64,000 nucleotides of DNA from NCBI RefSeq assembly GCF_006442795.2, contig NZ_CP083956.1, forward strand, positions 806,001-870,000. The letters run 5' to 3'. The position numbers were made by a program, and so were the translations under genes. Shown here one piece after another: positions 9,192-17,933 of this stretch. A model generated the notes under the pieces. The model worked only from the letters and a program-made list of their open reading frames with translations, searched no databases and was not told where the DNA came from. Source of the DNA: Mesorhizobium sp. B1-1-8. Lineage in GTDB: Bacteria; Pseudomonadota; Alphaproteobacteria; Rhizobiales; Rhizobiaceae. Each line of letters starts with the position of its first letter. Position 1 is the first letter of the stretch.

Positions 9192-10564
9192 CCGGCGGGC
9201 GGCCTTGCCGCTGGAAAGCTTACGATCACGGCAAGCCCGGGATTGTTGTCCTCCAGCGTGATGGCGGCGCCGTGCAAATCCGCCACCGCCTTGACGAGGC
9301 TCAATCCCAGGCCGCTGCCGGGCGTGGTGCGGCTGGAGTCCAGCCGGTAAAGCCGCCGGAAGACGTTTTCGCGCTCCTGCGCCGGAATGCCCGGACCGTT
9401 GTCACAGACTTTTACCAGGATTCGGTCGCCCTGCCGCGTCACCGACAATTCGATCGCCGTGCCCGGCGGGCAGTGCCGTAAAGCGTTCTCGACCAGATTG
9501 GCGAGCATCTGCATCAGCAGGTCACGATCACCGTGCACGATCCATTCCGCATCCGGAACGATCCTTGTCAACAAGGACTTTCCGTCGTCTTCGGCGACAT
9601 CGGCATAGACCTCGCCGATGGCCTCGACAATGCGGCCGACGTCGAGGTCGACGAAGCGCGCCTTGCGGGCGCCGGCCTCGATCTGGGCAATGCGCAGCAG
9701 CGCATCGAAGGTTCCGTTGATCTGTTGGCTCTCGGCCCGGGCGTCTGCCAGCTCGGCGGAGACATCCTCGCCCGACGCGGTCCTGTCGGCGGCGGATTCG
9801 AGGATCATCTGCAGCCGGTTGAGCGGCGTCTTCAGGTCATGCGCGATGTTGGCGCTGACTTCCCGCATGCCGTCGACCAACGCCGACAGGCGCTCGATGG
9901 CAGCGTTGACCTGGGCGGAAACGGCATCGATATCGTCGCCATTGCCGATCAGCGGAATGCGGGCGTCGAGGCGCCCATGCGAGACGTCGACCATGGTGGA
10001 AGCGATGCCGTCGAGGCGCCGCTGGACGCGCGAGGCAAGCACGGCGCCGCCGGCGATCGCGAGGCCCAGGATGAACAGTGTTCCCCAGCCGAAACTCATC
10101 AAAACGATGGTCTTCAGCTCTTCGGTTCCCGACAGCGAGAAGGCGACCGTCAGGTTGTTGTTGCCGACAGTGCCCGAATAGGCGCGATACATCGTATCGG
10201 GGGGCATGCCAGGTAAGGTGGCGGCAAACATCGAGAAGCCATCCGGAAGACCGGACGCCGTGAAGTTGCCGGCCAGACGGTTGCCGTTCTGGTCTGTCAG
10301 CGAGAAAAGCTGATCCTTCTCAGGGTCAAGCTGGCTGTGGTCGTTGACTGTCGAGATCAGGTCTTCCTGGCTTTCCGCATAGGTCACGGCCACGACCGAG
10401 TAAGTCTCCTTGATCGATTCATCGAGACGTCTTGCAAGGTCGTTGCTCATCAGCTGATAGACGATGGCGCCGGAGAGGATGAAAGCCAGCACGAACAGGA
10501 AGGCAAAGGTCAACGCCAGCCTGAACGGCGTGCTGCGCACCAGACTGGGAGACGTTCCGGTCAT
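9188..10564 (-). CDS. Sensor histidine kinase
   Basis: 458 residues: membrane helix (about 17-37), a periplasmic domain of roughly 115 residues, a second helix (about 155-178), a HAMP segment, the H-box with phospho-acceptor His242 (ANIAHDLKTPLNRL), then N-box (LVENALRH), G1 (DNGPGIP) and G2 (GSGLGLSLVK). A complete orthodox kinase. It follows its response regulator on the same strand but is separated from it by a RIME-like repeat, so the two may not be produced in equal amounts. Confidence 0.95.
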   Translation of the reverse strand: MTGTSPSLVRSTPFRLALTFAFLFVLAFILSGAIVYQLMSNDLARRLDESIKETYSVVAVTYAESQEDLISTVNDHSQLDPEKDQLFSLTDQNGNRLAGNFTASGLPDGFSMFAATLPGMPPDTMYRAYSGTVGNNNLTVAFSLSGTEELKTIVLMSFGWGTLFILGLAIAGGAVLASRVQRRLDGIASTMVDVSHGRLDARIPLIGNGDDIDAVSAQVNAAIERLSALVDGMREVSANIAHDLKTPLNRLQMILESAADRTASGEDVSAELADARAESQQINGTFDALLRIAQIEAGARKARFVDLDVGRIVEAIGEVYADVAEDDGKSLLTRIVPDAEWIVHGDRDLLMQMLANLVENALRHCPPGTAIELSVTRQGDRILVKVCDNGPGIPAQERENVFRRLYRLDSSRTTPGSGLGLSLVKAVADLHGAAITLEDNNPGLAVIVSFPAARPPAG

Positions 10565-10606
10565 GCCGGGGCCGCGATTCGAGGCGCGCCAAATGTTGGT
10601 CCTGCC

Positions 10607-10654
10607 GTGATTCCAGGTGGAAAACCGCTGCGCATTCTTCCTGGAATTGCTTCA
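10607..10654. repeat. RIME-like repeat between response regulator and kinase
   Basis: A 48-bp element with inverted ends TTCCAGGTGGAAAACCGC and CATTCTTCCTGGAATTGC. Related copies are at 12339-12438 and 36171-36228. Its outer edge contains the TCA that is the stop codon (TGA on the minus strand) of the response regulator. Confidence 0.75.
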
Positions 10655-11329
10655 GTCGGGCACATGCAGGCTGTAGCCGGTGTTGCGCACGGTGTGGATG
10701 AGCGGCGCGTCGAACGGCTTGTCGACCTTCGCCCTTAACCGGCTGATATGGGTCTCGACGACGCTGGTCTTGGGATCGAAATGGAAATCCCAGACGCGCT
10801 CCAGAAGCATGGTGCGGGTGATGACGCGGCCCTCGCCGCGCATCAGCACTTCGAGCAGGCTGAATTCGCGTGGCTGCAGGTCGATCGTCTGGCCCTGCCT
10901 GGTCACGCGCCGCTGGATCAGGTCCATTTCGAGATCGGCGACGCGCAGATTGGTCTTCTGCTCCTGCGCCGCCGGCCGGCGGCCGAGCGCGTTGATGCGG
11001 GCAAGCAGTTCGGAAAAGGCAAACGGCTTGACCAGGTAGTCGTCGCCGCCGGCTTCCAATCCTTCGACGCGGTCGTCGACGCCGCCGATCGAGGTCAGGA
11101 ATATCGCCGGCGTGCGCACGCCCGCGGCACGTACCGCCTTGATCATGGACAGGCCGTCGAGCCCGGGAATCATACGGTCGGCGACGATCACGTCATAGGC
11201 GTTGCGGGTCGCGGCGAAGAGGCCGTCGTGGCCGTTGCGCAACAGATCGCAGACATGGCCGGCCTCGCTCAGCCCCCTGACGACATAGTCAGCGGTCCTC
11301 GGATCGTCCTCAACCAGCAGAAGCCGCAT
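10652..11329 (-). CDS. OmpR-family response regulator
   Basis: 225 residues: receiver domain with acidic pocket (LLVEDD), phospho-acceptor Asp51 (VIVADRMIPG) and conserved Lys (YLVKPF), then a winged-helix output domain (REFSLLEVLMRGEGRVITR ... VETHISRLRAKVD). The codon at 11332 is GTG and the next is ATG; I use the ATG. Partner of the kinase encoded downstream. The final stop codon lies in the edge of a RIME-like repeat, so the last residues may have been reset by its insertion. Confidence 0.95.
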   Translation of the reverse strand: MRLLLVEDDPRTADYVVRGLSEAGHVCDLLRNGHDGLFAATRNAYDVIVADRMIPGLDGLSMIKAVRAAGVRTPAIFLTSIGGVDDRVEGLEAGGDDYLVKPFAFSELLARINALGRRPAAQEQKTNLRVADLEMDLIQRRVTRQGQTIDLQPREFSLLEVLMRGEGRVITRTMLLERVWDFHFDPKTSVVETHISRLRAKVDKPFDAPLIHTVRNTGYSLHVPD

Positions 11330-11332
11330 CAC

Positions 11333-11669
11333 TTTTACGCCGTCCGATCTACCGAGCCGGCATGATCAGCACCGGCTGCGGCTTTTTCTTGGCCATCTTC
11401 AGGCGCTTGATTTCAGACACGTCTTTGTCCCGCTGCTCATTTTCGGGGGACATGCGCGGGCGCGACCGGCTTGTTGGCCGGTAAGGTCATGACGTTATCC
11501 ATTTTAGGTCTGTGCGGACGGTAGACGGGGGAATTCACCACAGCCTGTCCGTGACCTTACAAATCCGTAAGAATGGCCGAAAATACGGTCAGGGCCTCGC
11601 CATCAGGCAGCAGAAAGGCTAGGGAGCATAGGTTTATTGTCCCGAGACGGCCGCCGGAGTGGCGAAGCA
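11333..11669. promoter_or_regulatory. Regulatory region of the two-component system and divergent gene
   Basis: 337 bp without a gene. At 11395-11460 there is a degraded copy of a repeat also found at 55440-55530 (shared core CATTTTCGGG-G-ACATG). A 9-bp inverted pair, GTAAGGTCA at 11481-11489 and TGACCTTAC at 11552-11560, and a further GTAAG at 11567-11571 making CTTAC-N6-GTAAG, are candidate response-regulator sites. Autoregulation by the adjacent regulator is an inference. Confidence 0.45.
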
Positions 11670-12302
11670 ATGGCCTACGCATCCCTCAAATCGGCGCCGA
11701 AGGCCTTCGACCAGCATAAGCGCCTGATCGTCGTTCAGGTCGCTGCGGTGCTCGCCATCGTCCTGCTGCTGTTTTCCAAGCCGTTCCTCAGCGAAGGCTC
11801 GAACGGGCACGAACTGGTGGAAATGATTGGCTTCAGCCTCGTGCTCGCCTGCTTCCTTGGCCGGCTGTGGAGCATCCTCTATGTCGGCGGCAAGAAGAAC
11901 AACGAGCTGATCATGGCGGGTCCTTTTTCGATGACCCAGAATCCGCTCTATTTCTTCTCGACCGTCGGAGCGGCCGGTATCGGCCTGATGTTCGGATCGG
12001 TGCTGGCGGCCGCGACGCTTGGCCTGGCAAGCTTCCTCGTCTTCCGCTTCACAGCGCGCAAGGAGGCCGAATTCCTGCTCGGCAAATTCGGCGCCGCCTA
12101 CGCGGCCTATGCCGAACGGACGCCGCGGTTCTGGCCGAACCCGACGCTGTACAGGGATCAGGACGAATGGCTCTTTTCGACAAGCGCGCTGAAGAGCACG
12201 TTTCGCGACGGGCTCTATTTCCTGGCGCTGTTCCCGCTCATCGAGACGGTCGAGCATTTCCGCACGATCGGCATGCTGCCGACGCTGTTTACCGTCTACT
12301 GA
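11670..12302 (+). CDS. Isoprenylcysteine carboxyl methyltransferase-like membrane protein
   Basis: 210 residues with about five hydrophobic segments. The signature region GPFSMTQNPLYFFSTVGAAG followed by KEAEFLLGKFG and Y-YAERTPRFWP matches the NPxY...E-E pattern of the ICMT/phospholipid methyltransferase group, which use S-adenosylmethionine at the membrane. ATG 11670 has GGAG 10 bp upstream. Substrate unknown; it diverges from the two-component system, which might regulate it. Confidence 0.8.
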   Translation: MAYASLKSAPKAFDQHKRLIVVQVAAVLAIVLLLFSKPFLSEGSNGHELVEMIGFSLVLACFLGRLWSILYVGGKKNNELIMAGPFSMTQNPLYFFSTVGAAGIGLMFGSVLAAATLGLASFLVFRFTARKEAEFLLGKFGAAYAAYAERTPRFWPNPTLYRDQDEWLFSTSALKSTFRDGLYFLALFPLIETVEHFRTIGMLPTLFTVY

Positions 12303-12338
12303 CAAGCGATTACGCCTCCGGGGGCCAAAGAGGCTAGC

Positions 12339-12438
12339 GCAATTCCAGGAAAAGTGTGACACGGTTTTCCGTCCGGAACTGCGTAAAACAAAGAGATAGC
12401 GTGTTTCGCCGTTTCCGTGAAACAGTGAAACGCTCTAG
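12339..12438. repeat. RIME-like repeat, longest copy in the window
   Basis: About 100 bp with GCAATTCCAGGAAAAGTG, then GGTTTTCCGTCCGGAACTGC and the tail GTGAAACGCTCTAG. Two inverted hairpin modules, the organisation reported for RIME elements of rhizobia. Occupies most of the gap between the methyltransferase-like gene and the YkvA gene. Confidence 0.75.
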
Positions 12439-12470
12439 CCCTTCGGGCCCGATATCCGTACAGAGACGAT

Positions 12471-12851
12471 ATGGCGGTTCTCGATTCCGCGAAACAATGG
12501 GCGCGCAGCGTCAAGCGCGACGTGGTGGCGCTTTGGCTCGCCGCGCGTGATCCTCGCGTCCCGTGGTATGCGAAGGCTATGGCCGGCGCGGTCGCCGCCT
12601 ACGCCTTAAGCCCGATCGATCTGATACCGGACTTCATTCCGATCGTCGGCTATCTGGACGATCTCATCATCGTGCCGCTCGGCATCATGCTGGCGGTCAG
12701 GCTGGTGCCCGCGGAGCTGATGCAGGAATTTCGTGACGAAGCCACACGCCGCGCCAGGCCGCCGAGCAAGGCGGGTCTGGTGTTCATCGTCGCGGTCTGG
12801 ATAGCGGCGGCAGCAGCGCTGATGTGGCTGTTCTGGCCGAAGCCGGCGTAG
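12471..12851 (+). CDS. YkvA family protein (DUF1232)
   Basis: 126 residues. The DUF1232 signature is clear: WYAKAMAGAVAAYALSPIDL followed by IPDFIPIVGYLDDLI, then a C-terminal membrane helix (AGLVFIVAVWIAAAAALMWL). Function in the family is unknown; it is a small membrane-associated protein. The TAG stop coincides with the first bases of a MITE-like repeat, so the present C-terminus may have been set by that insertion. Confidence 0.9.
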   Translation: MAVLDSAKQWARSVKRDVVALWLAARDPRVPWYAKAMAGAVAAYALSPIDLIPDFIPIVGYLDDLIIVPLGIMLAVRLVPAELMQEFRDEATRRARPPSKAGLVFIVAVWIAAAAALMWLFWPKPA

Positions 12852-12922
12852 GGTATGTCGAGATTCAGGTCAGGCCGAGCCGCCATTTGCAGACCGGTCT
12901 CACCTGAATATCAACATACCCT
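12850..12922. repeat. MITE-like inverted repeat, short copy
   Basis: 73 bp. Left end AGGGTATGTCGAGATTCAGG and right end CCTGAATATCAACATACCCT are near-perfect inverted repeats. The same termini bound a 212-bp element at 30037-30248. The left end overlaps the TAG stop of the preceding gene. Confidence 0.75.
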
Positions 12923-12979
12923 GGAACAGCGCGGCTATTGCCAGCCTTTCTGGTCTTTCCTCGGCGGCGCTTGCGCCGC

Positions 12980-13195
12980 TCACCGGTCGCCGCGGCGTGC
13001 GGCGCGGCGGGTGCTCTGCAGCAGAATAGCGAGACAGCCTGCCAGAAGCAGGCAGCCGCCGACGAGCGGCGGCAGGGCCAGCAGCTTCACCGCGGCGGTG
13101 ACCAAAGCGATCAGGACCAGCGCCAGCAGCGCCAGATTGCCGTCATCGACGAACATTCCGACGACTTCCTTCAGAATGGCGCGGACGATTTTCAT
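12980..13195 (-). CDS. Small two-helix membrane protein of unknown function
   Basis: 71 residues with two hydrophobic stretches (LALLALVLIALVTAAVKLLA and PLVGGCLLLAGCLAILL) and a basic C-terminus (RRAARRGDR). I do not recognise the family. The start overlaps the stop of the COG4280-type gene as ATGA (13192-13195), making it the last gene of the metal-type ABC operon. Likely an accessory subunit of the membrane protein before it; this is inferred from coupling only. Confidence 0.75.
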   Translation of the reverse strand: MKIVRAILKEVVGMFVDDGNLALLALVLIALVTAAVKLLALPPLVGGCLLLAGCLAILLQSTRRAARRGDR

Positions 13196-13947
13196 CGGGC
13201 GGCTCCTTCTACAGATGTGGGATAGGCGCCGCGCAGCCAGCGCACGATGGCGAATGATGTGGCGGCAATGACTGCGAAGATGGCAAGCAGCGCGAGATCG
13301 GCGCCCGGCCAGTCGGCGCCGAGGCCCTCGCCGGTCCAGAAGACGCCGAAGCTGGTCAGCATCAGGCCGACGACGAATTTAAGCGCGTTTTCGGGCACCT
13401 GCGCCAGCGGCCGGTGCACGGCAAGACCGATCAGCATCACCAGCACGAAGGCGGCGAGCGCGCCCATGCCGGCGTAGAACGTCTGGCCGTGGGCGGCGCC
13501 GACGGCGATGACGATGAACACCACTTCGACGCCCTCGAGCAATACCGCCTTGAACGACGCCAGGCCGGCAAGATAGTCGGCGCGGCGCTCGCCGGCCTGG
13601 CGGCTGAGCGCGGCGGTCTCCTTCGAGAAGGCCGCCTCCTCGTCATGCAAAGCGATGACGCCGACGCTGCGCAGGATGGCTTTGCGCAGCCAGCGCATGC
13701 CGAACAGGATCAAGAGCACCCCGACCATGAACTGCAGCACAGTGATGGGCACCAGCGCCAGCAGCGGCCCGAAAACCAGCACCAGCGCTGCCAGCACGGC
13801 CAGCGCCAGCGCCGCGCCGGTCAGCGCCGGGCGCCAGCTGCGCGTCACGCCGACCGCGAGCACGATGGTGAAGGCCTCGACGACTTCGACGAAGGACGCC
13901 AGGAACGAAGCGGTCACGGTGGAGAGTATCGGCGTCAGGCCATGCAT
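13192..13947 (-). CDS. COG4280-type membrane protein with two E-x-x-E repeats
   Basis: 251 residues, about six to seven membrane helices. It contains an internal duplication: SFVEVVEAFTIVLAVG (around residues 15-30) and VLLEGVEVVFIVIAVG (around 134-149), each with an E-x-x-E motif at the start of a helix. Paired acidic motifs of this kind occur in cation transporters such as the GDT1/LysE superfamily and FTR1. It lies 25 bp behind the ATPase gene of an iron/thiamine-type importer and is coupled to a tiny membrane protein. A role in moving a metal ion is plausible but inferred. AGG precedes the ATG at a good distance. Confidence 0.8.
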   Translation of the reverse strand: MHGLTPILSTVTASFLASFVEVVEAFTIVLAVGVTRSWRPALTGAALALAVLAALVLVFGPLLALVPITVLQFMVGVLLILFGMRWLRKAILRSVGVIALHDEEAAFSKETAALSRQAGERRADYLAGLASFKAVLLEGVEVVFIVIAVGAAHGQTFYAGMGALAAFVLVMLIGLAVHRPLAQVPENALKFVVGLMLTSFGVFWTGEGLGADWPGADLALLAIFAVIAATSFAIVRWLRGAYPTSVEGAAR

Positions 13948-13972
13948 GAAGCTACCTTGCGTTGGGGAATCG

Positions 13973-15016
13973 CTAATGGGCGAGAACGATACAGCGTTCC
14001 GGCGGCAGAGAGAAAGCCAGCGACGAGCCGACCGGCGGCGCCTCCGGCCAGTCGAGCCGCACGCGCTGCGCTCCGAGCTCCACCGCCAGCCGCCAGCAAC
14101 GGCCCTGGAAGGCGCTCGACAGCACCCGGCCCTGCAAGCGGTTCGCCGGATGGGCTTCGGCCGGCCGCGCATCTTCGGGGCGCACCACCAGCATGCCCTC
14201 GCCCGGCCGCGCGCCCGGCGTGCGCAGGCTTTCGGCAGCGCCGTCGCGCAGTCTGAACGTTTCGTCCTGGACCACGCCGGGCACCACCGAGAAGCCGCCG
14301 ATGAACCCGGCGACGAAGGAATCGGCCGGCGCCTCGTAAATCGCGCGCGGCGTGTCGAACTGGGCAATGCGGCCGTCACGCATCACGGCGATGCGATCGG
14401 AAACTGCCATGGCTTCGGCCTGGTCATGCGTGACATAGACGACGGTGGCGGCCTCGCGGCGCACCAGCTCCATCATTTCAATGCGCATGTCCTCGCGCAG
14501 TGCTACGTCGAGATTGCTGAGCGGCTCGTCGAACAGCATCAGCGCCGGCCGGGCGGCAAGGCAGCGGGCGATGGCGACGCGCTGCTGCTGTCCGCCCGAC
14601 AGCTCCGCCGGATAGCGGTCGCGATAGGGCGCCAGCCGCGTGACCTCCAGCGCGTGGCCAAGGCGCGCCGCGACCTCGCGCTCGGGCAGGCGCTGCGACT
14701 GCAGGCCGAACGCCAGGTTGCCGGCCACTGTCATATGCGGCCACAGCGCGTAGTCCTGGAAAACCATGCCGATCCGCCGCTTTTCCGGCGGCACCACGGC
14801 GGTCTCGCTCCAGACGACGCGATTGTCGAGGGTGATGGTGCCACGTTCCGGATCGACCAGCCCCGCAATGCTGCGCAGCAGCGTCGTCTTGCCGGAACCG
14901 CTCGGACCGAGAAGCGACACCACCTCGCCGGCGCTGATTGCCAGGTCGAGGTCGCTCAGCACGGCGCGGCCGCCGAGCGATTTGCTGATGCCGGCGCAAT
15001 TCAGCGAAGCGGTCAT
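13973..15016 (-). CDS. ABC transporter ATP-binding protein (iron/thiamine/spermidine type)
   Basis: 347 residues: Walker A GPSGSGKTT (37-45), signature LSGGQ, Walker B LMLFDEP, then a C-terminal TOBE domain (VVRPEDARPAE region). Start ATG 15016 overlaps the permease stop as ATGA. It powers the fused permease encoded upstream. The protein is of the FbpC/PotA group; which substrate is carried cannot be told from the ATPase. Confidence 0.95.
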   Translation of the reverse strand: MTASLNCAGISKSLGGRAVLSDLDLAISAGEVVSLLGPSGSGKTTLLRSIAGLVDPERGTITLDNRVVWSETAVVPPEKRRIGMVFQDYALWPHMTVAGNLAFGLQSQRLPEREVAARLGHALEVTRLAPYRDRYPAELSGGQQQRVAIARCLAARPALMLFDEPLSNLDVALREDMRIEMMELVRREAATVVYVTHDQAEAMAVSDRIAVMRDGRIAQFDTPRAIYEAPADSFVAGFIGGFSVVPGVVQDETFRLRDGAAESLRTPGARPGEGMLVVRPEDARPAEAHPANRLQGRVLSSAFQGRCWRLAVELGAQRVRLDWPEAPPVGSSLAFSLPPERCIVLAH

Positions 15017-16836
15017 GGCAGTTTTCCCAAGGCCGCTTCGCGGCCGCTGTATGCGCGGCGCCGTCCCGGTCCGACGAACCGGTTCAGCGGGTACCAAATC
15101 AGGGCCGCCGCGCCGCCGGCGGCCGTCATCGCGACCAGGGCGATGGCGCAGGCCAGCCCGTCGCGGTCATGGCTGAACAGCTTCAGGATCAATGTCGGCG
15201 CCGGCGGTCCGCTTTGCGGAATGAGCATCTGCGACATCGGCAATTCGAACACCGTGCGGATGAAGGTCAGCAGGAAAGCGGTGACGACGCTGAGCACGAT
15301 CAGCGGCAAGGTGACCGACAACAAGCGCCGCAGCGCGCCGACGCCATGCAGTCGCGCGGCGTCGGTCAGGCTGGGCGCGAGCTGGCCGATGGCCGACAGG
15401 ATGACGACGAGGCAATAGGGAAGTGCGGCCGCAACATAGCCCATGACCAGCAGCGAGCCGTCGCCATAATGCGGAAATGGCCAATCGCGAAAGCCCGGCA
15501 GCCGGTTCCAGACCAGGATGTAGCCGAAGCCGAGCACGATGCCCGGTATGGCCACCGCGCCGAGCGACAGGCCGAGCACCATGGTGCGCATGAACGGGCT
15601 CGAACGGCCAAGCTGCGCGGACAAGAGCAACGCCAGCGTGCTGGCGATGACGGCGGTCAAGCCGGCATAGAACAGGCTGCGCATCAGTCCATCATTGGCG
15701 GCGGTGTTGAGCGTCAGCGCTGCGGAGAGGTTCGCCAGGGTGAAGTTTTCAGGCACCAGGCCGTGTCCGAGCGTGCTGGTAAGCGCCCTCGCGGCGATCG
15801 CCCCAAGCGGCAGGATCAGCGCCAGGAAGGCGACGGCGAGCGCCGCAGCCAGGGCCAGCCAGCGCCAGGGTCCAAGATCGTAAAGCCGGGCGGGCTTGGC
15901 GCGTCCGGAAATCAGATGCGGGTCGGCGCGGCGGCGCAGCAGCCGGTCGGCGGCGACGACCAGCAAGACCAGAGCGAGCAGCACCAGAGCTTGGGCGCCG
16001 GCGGCGGGAAAATCGACCGGATAATCGCTCGCCGCCGCGTAGATGCCGTAGGTCAGCACACCGAAGCTCGACATCCTGGCGATGGTCGAGGCCAGGCCGA
16101 AATCGGACAGCACCTCGGCGAAGGTGGCGATGAAGGAGAGCGCGACCGCCGGCGCCAGCAGGGGGCCGTTGATGTGAAGCCATATCCTGAGCGGGCCGGC
16201 GCCGGACAGGCGCGCCGCGTCTTCCAGCTCGCTGCCCAGCCCGGCCAGCGCGCTGCCGATGATGAAGGCCGCCAGCGGGAACAGGCTGAGCGTGTGGACG
16301 AAGACGAGCCCCGCCAGGCCGAAGAAACCGGCACCCAGCGCCGGCGGCAGCAGGCCGAGCTGCGCCAGGTAACCGCCCGACGACATCAAGAGCACCCAGG
16401 CGAGCGCCTTGAGATAGGACGGCGTCAGGAACACCAGCCACGGCACGATCGAGATCGGCCGGCGCAATGGGATGTCGCAGCGCTGCACCAGCACGGCAAA
16501 GGCGCCGCCGAGGGCCGTGGTGGTGCAGGCCGCCAGCACGCCAAGCTCGAGCGAATGCAGGATCGAGCCGGCGATGTAGGGCGAGGCGAAGATGCGCGCC
16601 AGCGGCGCGAGGCTGAAGACGCCTGTCGTCGCTGCGGTGAAAAGCCCCGGCATGACGGCCTGCAGCAGCACGAGGGCAAGCGGCAGGCCGATCAAGAGCG
16701 TGAACACCGCGCAGACCGCAACCGGCCCGACATAGCGGGAAAAATTTGGCCGGCGGCGACGGGACAATTTGCCAATGCCGCCGGCAGGCGCGGCGGCGTT
16801 GGTAAGAGAAACGGTCGCTGCCGGAACAGCGGTCAC
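15013..16836 (-). CDS. ABC transporter permease with two fused permease domains (FbpB type)
   Basis: 607 residues, about twelve membrane helices in two homologous halves, each with an EAA-type loop (LEDAARLSGAGPLRIWLHI and LTDAARLHGVGALRRLLSV). Such fused permeases are characteristic of Fe(III), thiamine and phosphonate importers. I favour the GTG at 16836, because it overlaps the binding-protein stop as GTGA, like the other junctions of this operon; an ATG at 16869 would add 11 residues and overlap by 37 bp. Confidence 0.9.
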   Translation of the reverse strand: MTAVPAATVSLTNAAAPAGGIGKLSRRRRPNFSRYVGPVAVCAVFTLLIGLPLALVLLQAVMPGLFTAATTGVFSLAPLARIFASPYIAGSILHSLELGVLAACTTTALGGAFAVLVQRCDIPLRRPISIVPWLVFLTPSYLKALAWVLLMSSGGYLAQLGLLPPALGAGFFGLAGLVFVHTLSLFPLAAFIIGSALAGLGSELEDAARLSGAGPLRIWLHINGPLLAPAVALSFIATFAEVLSDFGLASTIARMSSFGVLTYGIYAAASDYPVDFPAAGAQALVLLALVLLVVAADRLLRRRADPHLISGRAKPARLYDLGPWRWLALAAALAVAFLALILPLGAIAARALTSTLGHGLVPENFTLANLSAALTLNTAANDGLMRSLFYAGLTAVIASTLALLLSAQLGRSSPFMRTMVLGLSLGAVAIPGIVLGFGYILVWNRLPGFRDWPFPHYGDGSLLVMGYVAAALPYCLVVILSAIGQLAPSLTDAARLHGVGALRRLLSVTLPLIVLSVVTAFLLTFIRTVFELPMSQMLIPQSGPPAPTLILKLFSHDRDGLACAIALVAMTAAGGAAALIWYPLNRFVGPGRRRAYSGREAALGKLP

Positions 16837-17837
16837 TGGACGAATTTGTCCTTGTACCACTGCTTCCATTCGCTCTCATGGGCGGATGCCACGGCGTCGT
16901 CGAGATGCGTGCAGGTGATGTTGGTCTCGCGGCCGGGCTTGGCGTTGACGCCCTTGATGATCGGGATGAAGAAGTAGTCGGTGTCGTCGCCGTTCTGCAT
17001 GGCGGCCTGGCCGTCGGCACTGGTGACGAATTCGATGAACTTGCGCACCGCGTCCATATGCTGGGTCTTGGCGCTGATGCCGAGACCCTGCGGCAGCGAG
17101 ACCGAGCCTTCGCTCGGATAGACGGCGATAACGGGCTCGCCGGCGGCGATTTTCGCGAAGATGGCGCTGTCCTGGTTGATGCCGACCGCGGCATCGCCGG
17201 TCAGCACGGCCTTGTTGATCTTGCCGCCGCTGGACAGGCCGGACAGCGACTTGTTGGTCAGCGTCTTGGCAAGCAGCGCCTTGCCGGCGTCGACGCCGTT
17301 GGTCTGGAAGAAGCCGGCCAGCCACTGATAGGCCGGGCCGGAAAGGTTCGGATCCTTGGCGGCGACGCTGCCGGCGAAAGCCTCGAGGTCGGCCCAGGAT
17401 TTTGGCAGCTTGCCGGGCTCTACCTTCTTGGTGTTGACCTCGATGGCGGTGGTGCTGGTGCCGGTCGGCAGGAAAGCATGGCTTTGCGGCACCAGCGACT
17501 TGCCGAGATCGGTGAAGGCGACCTTGTCATATTCGTCCGCCGGGACCGGCTGCAGCACATGGTCGGCCGCCATACGCTCCATCACGGCGGAGCCGTCGAT
17601 CCAGACGATGTCGAATTGCGGGTTTTTGCCCTCGGCGGCGATCTTGCCCAGCGTCTCGCCGGTGCTGCCGGGCTCGACGACGTCGACGGTCAGTCCGGTC
17701 TTGGCCTGGAAGGCCTTGGCGACCGGACCGGCGAAGTCGAGCGCGTCGTAGAGCACGAGATCGGCGGCCGAAGCCGGCGCCGCCATCGACATCGCCGTTA
17801 AACCCAACGCAAGTCCAAGCGTCGTCCTTATATTCAT
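16833..17837 (-). CDS. ABC transporter substrate-binding protein (iron/thiamine family)
   Basis: 334 residues with a signal peptide (MNIRTTLGLALGLTAMSMAA, cleavage near ASAA) and a family-1 binding-protein fold beginning DLVLYDALDFAGPVAKAFQ. The resemblance is to AfuA/FbpA/ThiB-like proteins. I do not see the paired tyrosines that would prove Fe(III) binding, so the ligand is open. Start ATG 17837 has GGAGAGAGGA just upstream. First gene of the importer operon. Confidence 0.9.
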   Translation of the reverse strand: MNIRTTLGLALGLTAMSMAAPASAADLVLYDALDFAGPVAKAFQAKTGLTVDVVEPGSTGETLGKIAAEGKNPQFDIVWIDGSAVMERMAADHVLQPVPADEYDKVAFTDLGKSLVPQSHAFLPTGTSTTAIEVNTKKVEPGKLPKSWADLEAFAGSVAAKDPNLSGPAYQWLAGFFQTNGVDAGKALLAKTLTNKSLSGLSSGGKINKAVLTGDAAVGINQDSAIFAKIAAGEPVIAVYPSEGSVSLPQGLGISAKTQHMDAVRKFIEFVTSADGQAAMQNGDDTDYFFIPIIKGVNAKPGRETNITCTHLDDAVASAHESEWKQWYKDKFVQ

Positions 17838-17933
17838 TCCTCTCTCCTGTTGTTTCGATGTTGTTCTGAAAAGGCGGAGTAATGCCAATTTTATATTGCA
17901 TCGTTGTTATTGACGCTTTTGTGTCGGGCGGCA

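Noticed and set aside
15169..16977. 602-codon plus-strand ORF
   Set aside because: Mirror of the fused permease; composition is Gln/Arg-rich as expected from an antisense frame of a membrane protein.
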